Source: an uncultured Alphaproteobacteria bacterium (GTDB lineage Bacteria; Pseudomonadota; Alphaproteobacteria; Rhizobiales; Ancalomicrobiaceae). From it: DNA of 64,000 nucleotides. The notes beneath the pieces are model-generated. The model was not told where the DNA came from, searched no databases, and saw only the letters and a list, made by a program, of their open reading frames with translations. Below, piece by piece: positions 50,773 through 59,541 of the stretch. The DNA is taken from the NCBI GenBank assembly GCA_937892955.1, contig CALBKH010000103.1, forward strand, positions 4,672 to 68,671, in the 5' to 3' direction. The position numbers and the translations under genes are program-made. How positions within the stretch are numbered: position 1 is the stretch's first letter; each line of letters opens with the position of its first letter.

Positions 50773-53259
50773 ATGACGATCGACACTTCCCGCCGCGACG
50801 TGCTGAAGGCCTCCGCCGCCGCCGCCACCGCTGCGGTGGCCGGTATCTCGCTGCCCGCCTCCGCCGCCCCCGTCGGCGACGCCGGCATTCGTTGGGACAA
50901 GGCGGTCTGCCGCTTCTGCGGCACCGGCTGCTCGGTGCTGGTCGGCACCAAGGCCGGCCGCGTCGTCGCCACCCAGGGCGACCCGGAAGCCCCGGTCAAC
51001 CGCGGCCTCAACTGCATCAAGGGCTACTTCCTGTCCAAGATCATGTACGGCCAGGACCGCCTGACGACGCCGCTGCTGCGCAAGAAGAACGGCAAGTACG
51101 ACAAGAACGGCGACTTCACGCCGGTCTCGTGGGACGAAGCCTTCGACATCATGGCGCAGAAGTGGAAGGAAGCGCTGAAGGCCAAGGGCCCGTCGGCCGT
51201 CGGCATGTTCGGCTCCGGTCAGTGGACGATCTGGGAGGGCTATGCCGCTTCCAAGTTCATGAAGGCCGGCCTGCGCTCCAACAACCTCGACCCGAACGCC
51301 CGCCACTGCATGGCCTCGGCCGTCGTCGGCTTCATGCGCACCTTCGGCATCGACGAGCCGATGGGCTGCTACGACGATCTCGAGCACGCCGACGTCTTCG
51401 TGCTGTGGGGCTCCAACATGGCCGAGATGCACCCGATCCTGTGGTCGCGTCTCACCAACACCCGCCTCACCAAGCCGGGCAGTGAGGTCCATGTCCTGTC
51501 GACCTTCGAGCATCGGTCCTTCGAGCTCGCCGACAACGGCATGATCTTCAACCCGCAGACCGATCTGGCGATCCTCAACTACATCGCCAACTACATCATC
51601 CAGAACAATGCGGTGAACAAGGCGTTCGTCGAGCGCAACGTCGTCTTCACCAAGACCGCGACCGACATCGGTTACGGCCTGCGCCCGGCGCATCCCCGTC
51701 AGAAGGAGGCCAAGAACCCCGACGACGGCAAGATGACGCCGATCTCCTTCGAGGAATACGCGGAACTGGTGAAGCCCTACACCGCCGAATACACCTCGCA
51801 GCTGTCCGGCGTGCCGGTCGACAAGCTGGAGCGTCTGGCCAAGGCCTACGCCGACCCGAACCGCAAGGTCATGTCGCTGTGGACCATGGGCTTCAACCAG
51901 CACACCCGCGGCTCCTGGGTGAATTCGCTGTGCTACAACGTCCACCTGCTCGTCGGTAAGATCTCCGAGCCGGGCAACTCGCCCTTCTCGCTCACCGGTC
52001 AGCCCTCGGCCTGCGGCACCGCCCGCGAGGTCGGCACCTTCGCCCATCGCCTGCCGGCCGACATGGTCGTCAACAACCCCGAGCATCGCAAGCTCGCCGA
52101 AACGATCTGGAAGCTCCCCGAGGGCACGATCAACGAGAAGGTCGGCTTCCACGCGGTCCTGCAGCACCGCATGCTCAAGGACGGCGTGCTCAACGCCTAC
52201 TGGGTGCAGTGTACCAACAACATGCAGGCCGCCCCGAACATGAACGAGGAGGGGTATCCGGGCTACCGCAACCCCGCCAACTTCATCACCGTGTCGGACC
52301 CCTATCCGACGGTGACGGCGCTCTCCGCCGACCTGATCCTGCCCACCGCCATGTGGGTGGAGAAGGAAGGCGCCTACGGCAATGCCGAACGCCGCACCCA
52401 GTTCTGGCGCCAGCAGGTCGCCCCGCAGGGCGAGGCGCGCTCCGACGTCTGGCAGACGGTCGAGTTCTCCAAGCGCTTCAAGGTCGAGGAGGTCTGGCCG
52501 GCCGAACTCATCGCCAAGAAGCCCGAACTCGCCGGCAAGACCCTCTACGAGGTGCTCTTCAAGAACGGCAACGTCGACAAGTACCCGACCAGCGAAGTGG
52601 CCGAGGGCTTCGAGAACCAGGAATCCAAGGACTTCGGCTTCTACCTGCAGAAGGGCCTGTTCGAGGAATACGCCGCCTTCGGCCGCGGCCACGCCCACGA
52701 CCTCGCGCCCTTCGACACCTACCACAAGGCCCGCGGCCTGAAGTGGCCGGTGGTCGACGGCAAGGAGACCAATTGGCGCTTCCGTGAAGGCTACGACCCC
52801 TACGTCAAGCAGGGCGAGGGCGTGAAGTTCTACGGCTACAAGGACAACAAGGCGCGCATCATCTTCGCGCCCTACGAGCCGCCGGCGGAGAGCCCGGACA
52901 AGGACTTCCCGCTGTGGCTGGTCACCGGCCGCGTGCTCGAGCACTGGCATTCGGGCTCCATGACCCGCCGCGTGCCCGAACTCCACAAGTCGTTCCCGGC
53001 CGCGGTGCTGTTCATGCACCCCGACGACGCGATGTCGCTCGGCCTGCGCCGCGGTCAGGAGATCAAGGTCTCCACCCGCCGCGGCGAAGTGGCGACCCGC
53101 GTCGAAACCCGCGGCCGCAACAAGCCGCCGAAGGGTGTCGTCTTCTTCCCGTGGTTCGACGAAGGCCAGCTCGTCAACAAGCTGACCCTCGACGCGACCT
53201 GCCCGCTGTCGAAGGAGACCGACTACAAGAAGTGCGCCTGCAAGGTGGAGCGCGCCTGA
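50773..53259 (+). CDS. napA: Periplasmic nitrate reductase catalytic subunit
   Basis: The 828-residue molybdenum-bisMGD enzyme reduces nitrate to nitrite in the periplasm. The Tat signal is SRRDVLKASAAAATAAVAG at residues 6-24, with cleavage near ASA (31). The [4Fe-4S] ligands are C46, C49, C53 and C81. The molybdenum ligand is C179 in RHCMAS, and K83 (CIKGYF) is the electron-relay lysine. MGDH-binding segments such as FNQHTRGSWVN, VQCTNNMQAAPN and WLVTGRVLEHWHSGSMTRRVPEL are intact. Length is typical, so the enzyme should be active. Confidence 0.97.
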   Translation: MTIDTSRRDVLKASAAAATAAVAGISLPASAAPVGDAGIRWDKAVCRFCGTGCSVLVGTKAGRVVATQGDPEAPVNRGLNCIKGYFLSKIMYGQDRLTTPLLRKKNGKYDKNGDFTPVSWDEAFDIMAQKWKEALKAKGPSAVGMFGSGQWTIWEGYAASKFMKAGLRSNNLDPNARHCMASAVVGFMRTFGIDEPMGCYDDLEHADVFVLWGSNMAEMHPILWSRLTNTRLTKPGSEVHVLSTFEHRSFELADNGMIFNPQTDLAILNYIANYIIQNNAVNKAFVERNVVFTKTATDIGYGLRPAHPRQKEAKNPDDGKMTPISFEEYAELVKPYTAEYTSQLSGVPVDKLERLAKAYADPNRKVMSLWTMGFNQHTRGSWVNSLCYNVHLLVGKISEPGNSPFSLTGQPSACGTAREVGTFAHRLPADMVVNNPEHRKLAETIWKLPEGTINEKVGFHAVLQHRMLKDGVLNAYWVQCTNNMQAAPNMNEEGYPGYRNPANFITVSDPYPTVTALSADLILPTAMWVEKEGAYGNAERRTQFWRQQVAPQGEARSDVWQTVEFSKRFKVEEVWPAELIAKKPELAGKTLYEVLFKNGNVDKYPTSEVAEGFENQESKDFGFYLQKGLFEEYAAFGRGHAHDLAPFDTYHKARGLKWPVVDGKETNWRFREGYDPYVKQGEGVKFYGYKDNKARIIFAPYEPPAESPDKDFPLWLVTGRVLEHWHSGSMTRRVPELHKSFPAAVLFMHPDDAMSLGLRRGQEIKVSTRRGEVATRVETRGRNKPPKGVVFFPWFDEGQLVNKLTLDATCPLSKETDYKKCACKVERA

Positions 53260-53513
53260 GACGACGGGAGGGGTTCGCCGCCGACGCCGAACGGCGCCCG
53301 GTGATCCCCTCCCCCTCCCCCATCCGGGGAGACCGCGAACCGGCGATGGACCACGACCGCATCGCCCGGAGTTCGCCGACGATGATCCGCTCCGCGGGAG
53401 TTTCCCCACGGGCGGAAACGGGGCGGAGCGGGGGGCTCTACCTCTCCATGCGACCCTCCTTCGAGGATCGTTCCGAGAAAAACGTCACCCGACCCGAGAA
53501 GATCGAAAGTCCC

Positions 53514-54353
53514 ATGTCGCCCAAGTCCACCACCCCTGACGGGCTCGTGAGCCCCGAACGCCGCAAGGTGCTCGAGACCGCCGCGCGCGGTGTCGTCGGC
53601 GCCGGTGTCGCCGGCGTGATGCTGGGGGCCCATCAGAAGTCGGCCGAAGCCAAGCCGACGCTGGCGATCCGTCCGCCCGGCGCGCTGGCCGACGAGGCGA
53701 AGTTCCTCTCCGCCTGCATACGCTGCGGTCTGTGCGTGCGCGCCTGCCCCTACAAGACCCTGACGCTCGCCGACCTCGGCGACCACGTCGCCAACGGAAC
53801 GCCCTATTTCGTCGCCCGCAAGATCCCCTGCGAGATGTGCGAGGACATTCCTTGCGTGAAGGCCTGCCCGACCGGCGCGCTCGAGCACTCCCTCGTCGAC
53901 ATCAACAAGGCCAAGATGGGCACCGCCGTGCTCGTCGACGAGGAGAACTGCCTGAACTTCCTCGGGCTCAGGTGCGACGTCTGCTATCGCGACTGCCCGG
54001 TGATCGACAAGGCGATCACCCTCGAACTCGAATCGAACCCGCGCACCCGCAAGCACGCGATCTTCCGCCCGACCGTCCATGCCGCCGACTGCACCGGCTG
54101 TGGCAAGTGCGAGAAGTCCTGCGTGCTCGAGGAAGCGGCGATCAAGGTGCTGCCGTTGAAGGTCGCCCGCGGCGAACTCGGCGCCCACTATCGCCTCGGC
54201 TGGGAAGAGTACAAGAAGAACCAGGGTCCGCTGGTCAAGGACATCATCGATCTGCCGGATCGCGCGCCGGGCGACATCACGCCGCCCTCCGGCGTGCCCG
54301 ATGCGCCGCCGATCCTCGATCCGTCGAAGCTGCCGGGGGGGTGGAAGCCATGA
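53514..54353 (+). CDS. napG: Ferredoxin-type quinol-dehydrogenase subunit NapG
   Basis: The 279-residue periplasmic or membrane-associated protein has a Tat-like start (SPERRKVLETAARGVVGAGVAGVML) and four [4Fe-4S] cysteine clusters (CIRCGLCVRACP, CEMCEDIPCVKACP, CDVCYRDCP, CTGCGKCEKSCV). With NapH it forms a quinol dehydrogenase that can feed NapC or NapB. It lies 254 bases after napA, a long gap inside an operon, and its stop overlaps napH. The start at 53514 (MSPKSTTPDG) has only a weak ribosome site. Confidence 0.94.
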   Translation: MSPKSTTPDGLVSPERRKVLETAARGVVGAGVAGVMLGAHQKSAEAKPTLAIRPPGALADEAKFLSACIRCGLCVRACPYKTLTLADLGDHVANGTPYFVARKIPCEMCEDIPCVKACPTGALEHSLVDINKAKMGTAVLVDEENCLNFLGLRCDVCYRDCPVIDKAITLELESNPRTRKHAIFRPTVHAADCTGCGKCEKSCVLEEAAIKVLPLKVARGELGAHYRLGWEEYKKNQGPLVKDIIDLPDRAPGDITPPSGVPDAPPILDPSKLPGGWKP

Positions 54354-55288
54354 CCGCCGTCACCCCCACCCGGCTCAATCGCGAAGCCCGCCTCGCCGCC
54401 GCCGGCGAGATGCCGGCCCGCTCCTTCCTCACCCGCAACAGGTTCCTCATCGCCCGCCGGGCGACGCAGATCCTGGTGCTGGCGCTGTTCCTCACCGGCC
54501 CGCTCTTCGGGCTGTGGATCGCCAAGGGGACGATCGCCTCGTCGATGACCTTCGACGTGCTGCCGCTGACCGACCCCTTCATGGTGTTGCAGATGCTGGC
54601 GGCGCGGCACTGGCCCGAGGGGCTGGCCCTCATCGGTGCCCTCATCGTCCTCGCCTTCTATGCGCTGGTCTCCGGACGCCTCTACTGCTCCTGGGTCTGC
54701 CCCATCAACCCGGTGACCGACCTCGCCTTCTGGGCGCGCGAGAGGCTCGGCCTCCAGGCCAAGGGCTGGCAACCGCGCCCCGGCACCCGCTGGTTCGTCC
54801 TGGCGATGGCGCTGGTCGTCTCGGCCGTCACCGGCGCGATCGCCTGGGAACTGGTCAATCCGATCACCATGGCCTTCCGCGTCGTGGTCTTCGGCTCGGC
54901 CGCGAGCGCCACCTTCGTCGCCGCCGTCTTCCTCTTCGACCTGTTCGTGGCGCGCCACGGCTGGTGTTCACATCTGTGTCCGGTCGGGGCGTTCTACGGC
55001 CTGATCGGCTCCGGCGGGCTCCTCCGGGTCTCGGCGAACCGCCGAGCCGCCTGCGATCACTGCATGGACTGCTATGCGGTCTGCCCGGAGCCGCACGTCA
55101 TCTCTCCGGCCCTCGAGGGCGCCAAGAAGGGGCTCTCGCCGGTCATCCTGTCACGCGATTGCACCGCCTGCGGACGCTGCATCGATGTGTGCGACCGTAT
55201 CGTCTTCCGCTTCACCCATCGCTTCGACGTATCCGAGACCGCAGAGGGGGGTACCCACCGGTCGAACTGTTCGGGAGAAAAACAATGA
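54350..55288 (+). CDS. napH: Quinol-dehydrogenase membrane subunit NapH
   Basis: The 312-residue inner-membrane protein has about five helices. Two cysteine motifs at the membrane side (CSWVCPINP and CSHLCPVGAFYG) and two [4Fe-4S] clusters in the C-terminal tail (CDHCMDCYAVCPEP and CTACGRCIDVCDRI) match NapH. It should oxidise quinol and pass electrons to NapG. The ATG overlaps napG, and the stop overlaps the napB ATG, so all three are coupled. The final 20 residues, ending SNCSGEKQ, are not conserved. Confidence 0.94.
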   Translation: MTAVTPTRLNREARLAAAGEMPARSFLTRNRFLIARRATQILVLALFLTGPLFGLWIAKGTIASSMTFDVLPLTDPFMVLQMLAARHWPEGLALIGALIVLAFYALVSGRLYCSWVCPINPVTDLAFWARERLGLQAKGWQPRPGTRWFVLAMALVVSAVTGAIAWELVNPITMAFRVVVFGSAASATFVAAVFLFDLFVARHGWCSHLCPVGAFYGLIGSGGLLRVSANRRAACDHCMDCYAVCPEPHVISPALEGAKKGLSPVILSRDCTACGRCIDVCDRIVFRFTHRFDVSETAEGGTHRSNCSGEKQ

Positions 55289-55722
55289 GGATCATGTTCG
55301 TCGCGGCGCTCGGCCTCGTCGCCGGTCTGAGCTTCGGTATCGCTTCGGCGTCCGCCCAGGAGGTCAAGACGCTGCGCGGCGCGGCCCCGCAGGCCGACGT
55401 CGCGGTGCCGGAAACCGCCCACCAGAACGTCTCCGGCCGCTTCGATCGCGCCTATCGCCAGCAGCCGCCGCTGATCCCCCATCAGATCGATCGCTACCAG
55501 ATCGACCTCAAGGCCAATCAGTGCCTGAGCTGCCACGACTGGTCGACCGCCGCCAAGAACGGCGCCCCGACCCTGTCGATGACCCACTATCTCGATCGTG
55601 ACGGCCACCAGACCGACACCGTCGCCGGGACCCGTTGGTTCTGCAACCAGTGCCACGTGCCGCAGGCCGATGCCAAGGAACTGGTCGAAAACACCTTCAA
55701 GCCGTCCTCCACCGTCAAGTGA
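55285..55722 (+). CDS. napB: Dihaem cytochrome c NapB, nitrate reductase small subunit
   Basis: The 145-residue periplasmic cytochrome has a signal peptide ending near SASAQ (residue 25). The two haem motifs are CLSCH (80-84) and CNQCH (120-124), with distal histidines such as H99-type MTHYLD. PPLIPHQIDRYQIDLKANQCLSCHDW is the NapB signature. It passes electrons from NapC or NapGH to NapA. It begins overlapping napH, with GGGAG nine bases upstream. Confidence 0.95.
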   Translation: MRIMFVAALGLVAGLSFGIASASAQEVKTLRGAAPQADVAVPETAHQNVSGRFDRAYRQQPPLIPHQIDRYQIDLKANQCLSCHDWSTAAKNGAPTLSMTHYLDRDGHQTDTVAGTRWFCNQCHVPQADAKELVENTFKPSSTVK

Positions 55723-55777
55723 GCGGCGAGGCGTGTGAACGGATCCCTCGGGCCTCGCGGAACGGAGCGCTGGAACC

Positions 55778-56413
55778 ATGACCGATACGAACACGAGCGC
55801 CACCCGGCCGGGTTTCCTCCGGCGCCTGTGGACGACCCTCTGGACACCGGCGGCGCGCACCGCCCTCGGTGTGCTTCTCATCGTCGGCTTCGTCGGCGGT
55901 GTCGTCGTCTGGGGCGGCTTCAACTGGGCGTTGGAACTCACCAACACCGAGACCTTCTGCATCTCCTGTCACGAGATGAAGGAGAACGTTTACGCCGAGT
56001 ACAAGCAGACGCCGCACTTCCAGAACGGCTCCGGCGTGCGCGCCACCTGCCCGGATTGCCACGTGCCGAAGGAATGGACCCACAAGATCATCCGTAAGAT
56101 CCAGGCGTCCAACGAGCTGTGGGGCCATTTCGTCACCCAGTCGATCTGGACCAAGGAGAAGTTCGACGCCCGCCGCATCGAACTCGCCAAGCACGAATGG
56201 AAGCGGATGAAGGAGACCAACAGTCGCGAGTGCCGCAACTGCCACAACTTCGACTACATGGACTTCACCAAGCAGGAGACCCGGGCCGGCAAGCAGCATC
56301 AGACCGCGCTCGACCAGGGCAAGACCTGCATCGATTGTCATCAGGGCATCGCCCATCGTCTCCCGCAGGGTGGCCGCGAAGCCTACGAGGACATGTTGAA
56401 GACGATGAAGTGA
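55778..56413 (+). CDS. napC: NapC/NirT-type tetrahaem quinol dehydrogenase
   Basis: The 211-residue membrane-anchored cytochrome has one N-terminal helix (ALGVLLIVGFVGGVVVWGGF, 29-48) and four haem motifs: CISCH (61-65), CPDCH (91-95), CRNCH (152-156), CIDCH (184-188). The ISCHEMK context is that of NapC/NrfH. It takes electrons from quinol and reduces NapB. Having both napC and napGH gives two possible entry routes. A clear terminator follows at 56486. Confidence 0.95.
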   Translation: MTDTNTSATRPGFLRRLWTTLWTPAARTALGVLLIVGFVGGVVVWGGFNWALELTNTETFCISCHEMKENVYAEYKQTPHFQNGSGVRATCPDCHVPKEWTHKIIRKIQASNELWGHFVTQSIWTKEKFDARRIELAKHEWKRMKETNSRECRNCHNFDYMDFTKQETRAGKQHQTALDQGKTCIDCHQGIAHRLPQGGREAYEDMLKTMK

Positions 56414-56485
56414 TCGGCTCGGCCGAGGCGACGTCGAGGTCGATCGAAGCGGGTCGCGCGACACCGGTTCGATGATGTAGAAGAG

Positions 56486-56518
56486 ACGGGCCGCCCCCCG
56501 GGGACGGCCCGTTCTTTC
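56486..56518 (+). terminator. Intrinsic terminator of the nap operon
   Basis: ACGGGCCG / CGGCCCGT with a GC-rich loop is followed by TCTTTCGT, about 75 bases after the napC stop. Confidence 0.7.
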
Positions 56519-56546
56519 GTCCTCGCGCGCAAGGTGACCCGCCTCG

Positions 56547-57260
56547 ATGGCATCTCGACTCAGGACGGCGCTCGACGCGGCCGATCTCGACAAGGTGAAC
56601 TGTTCGCCGCTCTTCGCCCATCTCGGCGAGGACGTCGCCCGCGCCGTGATCGGCGATCGCGAACCCAAGACCTACGAGCGCGGCCGTTCGATCTTCCTCC
56701 AGGGCGATCCGGCCGACGCCTTCTTCCTGGTGCTCGACGGCTGGGTGAAGCTGTTTCGCGCCATGCCCGACGGCGGCGAAGCGGTGGTGGCGGTGATGGC
56801 GCCGGGCGAATGTTTCGCCGAGGCCGTGATGTTCATCGGCGGGCGCTATCCCGTGGCCGCCGAAGCGGTCACCGATTGCCGCCTGCTGCGTGTCGAAGCG
56901 CGAGCCGTGCGCGCCGCCATGCAGGCCGACCCGCGTGTCGCCACGGCCCTCCTCGCCTCCATCGCCCACCACACCGAGACGCTCTCCGATCAGGTCGAAC
57001 ACATGAAGGTGCTCGGCGCGCCGCAGCGTGTCGCCGACTTCCTGGTGCGCACCGCCCGCGTCAAGACCGGCTCGACCAGCCTGACGCTGCCCTACGACAA
57101 GGCGCTGATCGCCCGCCGTCTCGGCATGACGCCGGAGAGCTTCTCCCGGGCGCTGGCCATCCTGCGCGACCACGGCGTCCAGGTCGACCGCGACGCCGTC
57201 GCCATCGCCAACGTCGGCCGCTTGAAGTCCTTCGTCCGCGAAACCGCCGACCGCGCCTGA
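56547..57260 (+). CDS. Crp/Fnr-family transcriptional regulator (first of tandem pair)
   Basis: The 237-residue protein has a cyclic-nucleotide-binding-like domain (RGRSIFLQGDPADAFFLVLDGWVKLFRAMPDGGEAVVAVMAPGECFAE, 45-95) and a C-terminal winged helix. The recognition helix is MTPESFSRAL, giving the E-x-x-S-R motif that in FNR reads TTGAT. Only one N-terminal cysteine (C19) exists, so an FNR-type [4Fe-4S] cluster is not possible. It resembles Dnr/NnrR-type NO or redox regulators. It lies 134 bases after napC beyond a terminator, so it probably has its own promoter and may control nap and nnrS; that is inference. Confidence 0.85.
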   Translation: MASRLRTALDAADLDKVNCSPLFAHLGEDVARAVIGDREPKTYERGRSIFLQGDPADAFFLVLDGWVKLFRAMPDGGEAVVAVMAPGECFAEAVMFIGGRYPVAAEAVTDCRLLRVEARAVRAAMQADPRVATALLASIAHHTETLSDQVEHMKVLGAPQRVADFLVRTARVKTGSTSLTLPYDKALIARRLGMTPESFSRALAILRDHGVQVDRDAVAIANVGRLKSFVRETADRA

Positions 57261-57515
57261 GATCGGATACGCGAGATTCTCAACGTTCGGAATCGGACCC
57301 GCCGATCGGGTGAGGCTCGGGATCGGGGACGACCTGTCTCATTCCCGAAGCCGCTTCGCCGTGCTCATGATACCGGCGAAACAGCGATCGGGCCGCTTCG
57401 GCAGGGCGGTCCGATGGTCGGTCATGCGGTCGGAAGGGTTGTCGAAGCCCGTTCGGAATGTCAGTTTCGGCGAAACGGCGCGCAGACGCCGACGATGTAC
57501 GAGAAGGGCGACGAG

Positions 57516-58199
57516 ATGGATGCGGCCGACTGGACGGTTGTCCGGCGCAGCACGATGTTCCGCACGACCGACGAAGCGAAACTGCGCGACATCATCGGTG
57601 ATCGCAGTCCGCGCACCCATCCGCGCGGTCAGGTGCTGTTCCTGCAGGGCGATCACATCGACGGCCTGCATCTGGTCGTCGCCGGCTACGTCAAGCTCTA
57701 CCGCCAGACCGAGGAAGGCGCCGACGCCATCGTCAGCGTCCACGGCCCGGGACAGAGCTTCGGTGAGACCGCGGCGCTCCTCGCCACCCCGGCGCACGCC
57801 ACCGCCGAGACGATCTCCGAGGCCCGGATCCTCACCATCGACGCCGAACGGCTGCGCAGCCGCCTCGGCGCCGATCCCGATCTCGCCTTCGCGATGCTCG
57901 CCTCGGCCTCGATGCATCTGCGCTCGATGGTCGACGAACTGGAACGCCTCAAGGGCCTGCCCGGGCCGCGCCGCGTCGCCGGTTTCCTCTGCGACCTCGC
58001 CGGCACCGACGAAGGCGCGGCGTCCTTCGATCTGCCCTACGAGAAATCGCTCATCGCCGGCCGTCTCGGCATGACGCCGGAGAGCTTCTCGCGCGCACTC
58101 GCCAAACTGCGCGACCACGGCGTCTCGATCGAGCGCGAACACGTCCGCATCTCCAAGCTGCAGAATCTCCGCGACTTCTTCGAAGGCGAAGCGGCCTGA
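57516..58199 (+). CDS. Crp/Fnr-family transcriptional regulator (second of tandem pair)
   Basis: The 227-residue protein is paralogous to the preceding one. Shared segments include the sensor-strand LFLQGD, GYVKLYRQTEEGADAIVSVHGPGQSFGE and the recognition helix LGMTPESFSRAL followed by LRDHGVSIERE. The only cysteine is in GFLCDLAG, so no [4Fe-4S] sensor is present. I start at the ATG at 57516, with GAGAAGGG seven bases upstream; the ATG at 57495 would place that site inside the gene. The two proteins should bind the same DNA but respond to different signals or levels. Confidence 0.85.
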   Translation: MDAADWTVVRRSTMFRTTDEAKLRDIIGDRSPRTHPRGQVLFLQGDHIDGLHLVVAGYVKLYRQTEEGADAIVSVHGPGQSFGETAALLATPAHATAETISEARILTIDAERLRSRLGADPDLAFAMLASASMHLRSMVDELERLKGLPGPRRVAGFLCDLAGTDEGAASFDLPYEKSLIAGRLGMTPESFSRALAKLRDHGVSIEREHVRISKLQNLRDFFEGEAA

Positions 58200-58685
58200 G
58201 CGGTCGACGCTCGCCTCTCGCACATGCGGCGCACATGGCGAACGCCTCGACGGACACACCGTTCCGAGCCCGCCGACGAGCTTCACGGCGAGAAGGCGGC
58301 CGCACCGGACCATCGGAGCCGGCGGCGACCGCGGATCTCTCCGCTTCGCGCTTTGCCCTTCTCGGCTCGCGACGCCCTCGTCCTCCCACGACGGTCCACC
58401 GCTCCGCGGAGCGTCCCACACCGGGCCACATCCCGAACTCCCGAAATTTCGACCTGTTCGAAACCCGGTGAGTGAAGGCGACGACGAACGCCCGTCGGCC
58501 GGTCGGCGACGCTCGCGAATTTCGGACGAATCCGGAATCCAAGAGGCCGGTATCATGCCCTCCATCTGTTGAAAGATCTTCATATTATGCATGTCACATG
58601 CATTTATTCACATATCGGCCGATCGCCGCTACGACGAGGTCCTGCGAGATCGACGACAAGGAGAAGGACCGAACCGGCGAAGGAT
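58200..58685. other. Intergenic region between convergent genes, with a perfect dyad
   Basis: This 486-base gap lies between the 3' ends of the second Crp/Fnr gene and folK. It contains an AT-rich pocket near 58575-58615 with the perfect 7-3-7 dyad ATGCATG-TCA-CATGCAT at 58587-58603. Open frames cross it, but none has a good ribosome site or recognisable product. No terminator with a clear T-run was seen. Confidence 0.5.
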
Positions 58686-59180
58686 TCACGGTCGGTTCGA
58701 GCCGTCGAGATCGATCCGCTCGACCCCGCTCGCATCCAGCTTCGCCAGGTGACCGGCGACCGTCGCGCCCGCCACCATTCGATCGGGCACGATCTCGGCG
58801 AGCGGCACCAACACGAAGGCGCGTTCCGTCAGATACGGGTGCGGCAGGCGCAGGCCCGGCTCGTCGATGTCGCGGCCGTCGTAGTCGAGCACGTCGAGAT
58901 CGATCGCCCGCGGCCCCCACTTCACCTCGCGGCGGCGGCCGAGCGACGTCTCGGTGGCGAGGCACAGGTCGAGCAGCGCCCGCGGCGTGAGCGCGGTCTC
59001 GACCGCCACGCAGGCGTTGACGAAGGCCGGTTGCTCGGTCAGCCCCCAGGGCGGCGTCTTCCAGTTCGACGACCGCGCCACGACCTTCGCGCCGCCGGCC
59101 TCCAGCCGGCGGATCGCCTCGTCGAGCGTCGCCGCCACGTCGCCGAGATTGCCGCCGAGACCGATCAGCGCCTCAACCAT
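58686..59180 (-). CDS. folK: 2-amino-4-hydroxy-6-hydroxymethyldihydropteridine diphosphokinase
   Basis: The 164-residue enzyme pyrophosphorylates the pterin alcohol in folate synthesis. GLGGNLGD at residues 7-14, SSNWKTPPWGLTEQPAFVNACV and the signature KWGPRAIDLDVLDYDGR (with the Asp pair binding Mg) are clear. Its ATG overlaps the last codons of folB by 8 bases. Order folP, folB, folK on the minus strand matches consecutive pathway steps. Confidence 0.95.
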   Translation of the reverse strand: MVEALIGLGGNLGDVAATLDEAIRRLEAGGAKVVARSSNWKTPPWGLTEQPAFVNACVAVETALTPRALLDLCLATETSLGRRREVKWGPRAIDLDVLDYDGRDIDEPGLRLPHPYLTERAFVLVPLAEIVPDRMVAGATVAGHLAKLDASGVERIDLDGSNRP

Positions 59181-59541
59181 CGCGACGCCGCACGATCTCG
59201 ATGGCGACGCCGTCGAGGATGGTCGGGATCGGCGCCGCCGGCTTCTCGACCCGCACCGTGATGGTGTGGATCTGCGGATAGGAGGCGAGGATCTGCCGGG
59301 CGATCACCTCGGCCAGCCCCTCGATCAGCGCGAAGCGCCGCTCGGTCGACACGTCGACGACGATCTTCGCCAGCCGGTCGTAGGAGACGGTGCGCTTCCA
59401 GTCGTCGGCCTCCGCCGCCGGGCGGAGATCGAGGCCGGCGTCGAGCGACACGTAGAAGCGCTGCCCGAGCTTCTCCTCTTCCGGATGGATGCCGTGATAG
59501 GCGTAGACGGCGATACGGGTGAGCAGGATGCGGTCGGTCAC
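59173..59541 (-). CDS. folB: Dihydroneopterin aldolase
   Basis: The 122-residue T-fold enzyme converts dihydroneopterin to the hydroxymethylpterin used by FolK. AVYAYHGIHPEEEKLGQRFYVSLDAGLDL is the active-site strand. VSYDRLAKIVVD and the catalytic-type ALIEGLAEVIARQIL follow. GTG at 59541 is the start: it overlaps the folP stop (GTGA) and there is no ATG at the conserved position. The product is typical in length. Confidence 0.93.
   Translation of the reverse strand: MTDRILLTRIAVYAYHGIHPEEEKLGQRFYVSLDAGLDLRPAAEADDWKRTVSYDRLAKIVVDVSTERRFALIEGLAEVIARQILASYPQIHTITVRVEKPAAPIPTILDGVAIEIVRRRDG

Noticed and set aside
50689..53409. A 906-codon frame antisense to napA.
   Set aside because: napA is unmistakable on the other strand; the antisense product is rich in Gly, Val and His with no domain.
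56547..57260. Identification of the first Crp/Fnr protein as FNR itself.
   Set aside because: Only one N-terminal cysteine is present, so the oxygen-sensing [4Fe-4S] cluster cannot form.
58472..58990. A 172-codon plus-strand frame crossing the Crp/Fnr-folK gap.
   Set aside because: It runs into folK in antisense, has no ribosome site, and reads as arginine/serine-rich noise.
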